Shown here: positions 63,459-64,000 of the stretch, one piece after another
Numbering within the stretch: the stretch's first letter is position 1
Layout: each line of letters begins with the position of its first letter
Origin: Bacillus sp. SLBN-46
Lineage (GTDB): Bacteria > Bacillota > Bacilli > Bacillales > Cytobacillaceae
Direction: 5' to 3'
Length of the DNA stretch: 64,000 bases
Assembly: GCF_031453555.1 (NCBI RefSeq)
Contig: NZ_JAVIZM010000001.1
Location: 4,781,001-4,845,000, forward strand
The notes under the pieces: generated by a model
Database searches by the model: none
What the model was told of the DNA's origin: nothing
The model's input: the letters and a program-made list of their open reading frames with translations, nothing else
Translations under genes and position numbers: made by a program

Positions 63459-64000
63459 TGTTTACCCCCTCTGAAGCGAGCTGAAGGATGAGAGCTGCCT
63501 GATAAGCTGCTCCAAATCCATTATCAATATTTACAACACTCATTCCTGAAGCACATGATGTTAACATCCCTAGTAGAGGAGTTAACCCTTGAAGATGCGC
63601 TCCATATCCTACAGAAGTCGGTACAGCAATAACCGGACGCCTTACTAATCCACCTACAACACTAGGCAATGCTCCCTCCATCCCTGCCACCACAATTAGA
63701 ACACTAGCTTTGGTAATTTCCTCGCGATAGGCTAATAAACGATCAATCCCTGCCACCCCGACATCATAAAGTCGGTTCACTTTACATCCCATCCACTCTG
63801 CAGTAATCGCGGCTTCTTCTGCAACAGGTAAATCCGAGGTACCTGCACACATCACCATTACTTCACCGTGGTATTGCCTGGAAGCTGTACCATAAAGCAT
63901 AATACGTGATACCGCATCGTAGCGTGCAGAAGGATAATTCTCTAACAGTAACGCTGCCTTCTCTTCTGATAGACGAGTAACCATTACTTTCCCGTGAGAT
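63439..64000 (-). CDS. larB: LarB (nicotinate adenine dinucleotide carboxylase/hydrolase), 5' part missing
   Basis: The frame stays open to the window edge, so the start is outside; 186 residues are visible, of about 245 expected. The PurE-like domain has [35 protein letters not shown] and [17 protein letters not shown]. LarB makes the carboxylated nicotinate nucleotide that starts nickel-pincer cofactor synthesis. It is upstream of larC and overlaps it. Confidence 0.92.
   Translation of the reverse strand, partial: SHGKVMVTRLSEEKAALLLENYPSARYDAVSRIMLYGTASRQYHGEVMVMCAGTSDLPVAEEAAITAEWMGCKVNRLYDVGVAGIDRLLAYREEITKASVLIVVAGMEGALPSVVGGLVRRPVIAVPTSVGYGAHLQGLTPLLGMLTSCASGMSVVNIDNGFGAAYQAALILQLASEGVNNEHTIS

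Noticed and set aside
1..64000. Prophage, integrative element, rRNA or tRNA genes
   Set aside because: No integrase, structural phage, transposase, tRNA-like cloverleaf or rRNA sequence was recognised in either strand.

Overview
This window is chromosomal DNA from a low-GC, endospore-forming Bacillaceae, most like Bacillus sensu lato (Neobacillus or Mesobacillus type). The evidence is a three-gene spore germinant receptor operon, a CwlK-type endopeptidase, YesM/YesN-type two-component genes, strong AGGAGG-type ribosome sites, several GTG/TTG starts and many hairpin-plus-T-run terminators. The taxon is an inference. I see no rRNA, tRNA, phage, transposase or CRISPR. Both ends cut a gene: a deacetylase/glycosyltransferase fusion on the left and larB on the right.

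Layout. 1-9.2 kb: envelope and metabolic genes (glycosyltransferase fusion, YbjQ pair, double VOC protein, L,D-transpeptidase, malate:quinone oxidoreductase, MFS exporter). 9.2-15.4 kb: a three-domain secreted wall protein, a NERD protein, an array of about ten 51-53 bp hairpin repeats, then a divergent speD-speE pair and a jelly-roll protein. 15.4-19.2 kb: germinant receptor operon in the order B-A-C. 19.3-22.0 kb: an MFS exporter behind a MerR-type promoter (19-bp spacer), preceded by a protein joining a MerR head, a Trm112-like zinc ribbon and an SAM methyltransferase. 23.2-33.7 kb: an alpha-glucan (probably isomalto-oligosaccharide) regulon with sensor kinase, response regulator, binding protein, two permeases, a debranching-type glucosidase and a GH13 glucosidase broken by a one-base frameshift. 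33.9-36.0 kb: two RNA methyltransferases, the first apparently starting at ATA. 36.0-37.0 kb: a gene graveyard (nuclease fragment, sugar-kinase tail, Nudix remnant) mixed with two families of palindromes. 37.2-42.5 kb: small cell-wall, ASCH, redox and regulatory genes separated by REP-like palindromes. 43.2-51.2 kb: a second sugar operon (LacI repressor, ABC transporter, GH31, RpiB, PfkB kinase) with the same operator at two places. 51.5-53.0 kb: a nucleoside transporter under a guanine-type purine riboswitch. 53.6-59.1 kb: an SDR-EamA-MFS cluster, an FMN reductase and an SgrR-like regulator. 59.2-64 kb: CDF transporter, UPF0173 hydrolase, polysaccharide deacetylase, larC and larB.

How the genes fit together. 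The two sugar regulons each encode a binding protein and two permeases but no ATPase, so they probably share an MsmK-type ATPase encoded elsewhere. The first is read as two-component controlled with a cre site, so also under catabolite repression; the second is LacI controlled. Several regulator-plus-target pairs can be read from the DNA: MerR-methyltransferase with its exporter, TetR with nitroreductase and monooxygenase, LacI with its operon, and the purine riboswitch with its transporter. The least explained items are the MerR-Trm112-methyltransferase fusion, the hairpin array before speD, the variant SpeD/SpeE pair, and the palindromes scattered through the decayed 36-42 kb stretch.
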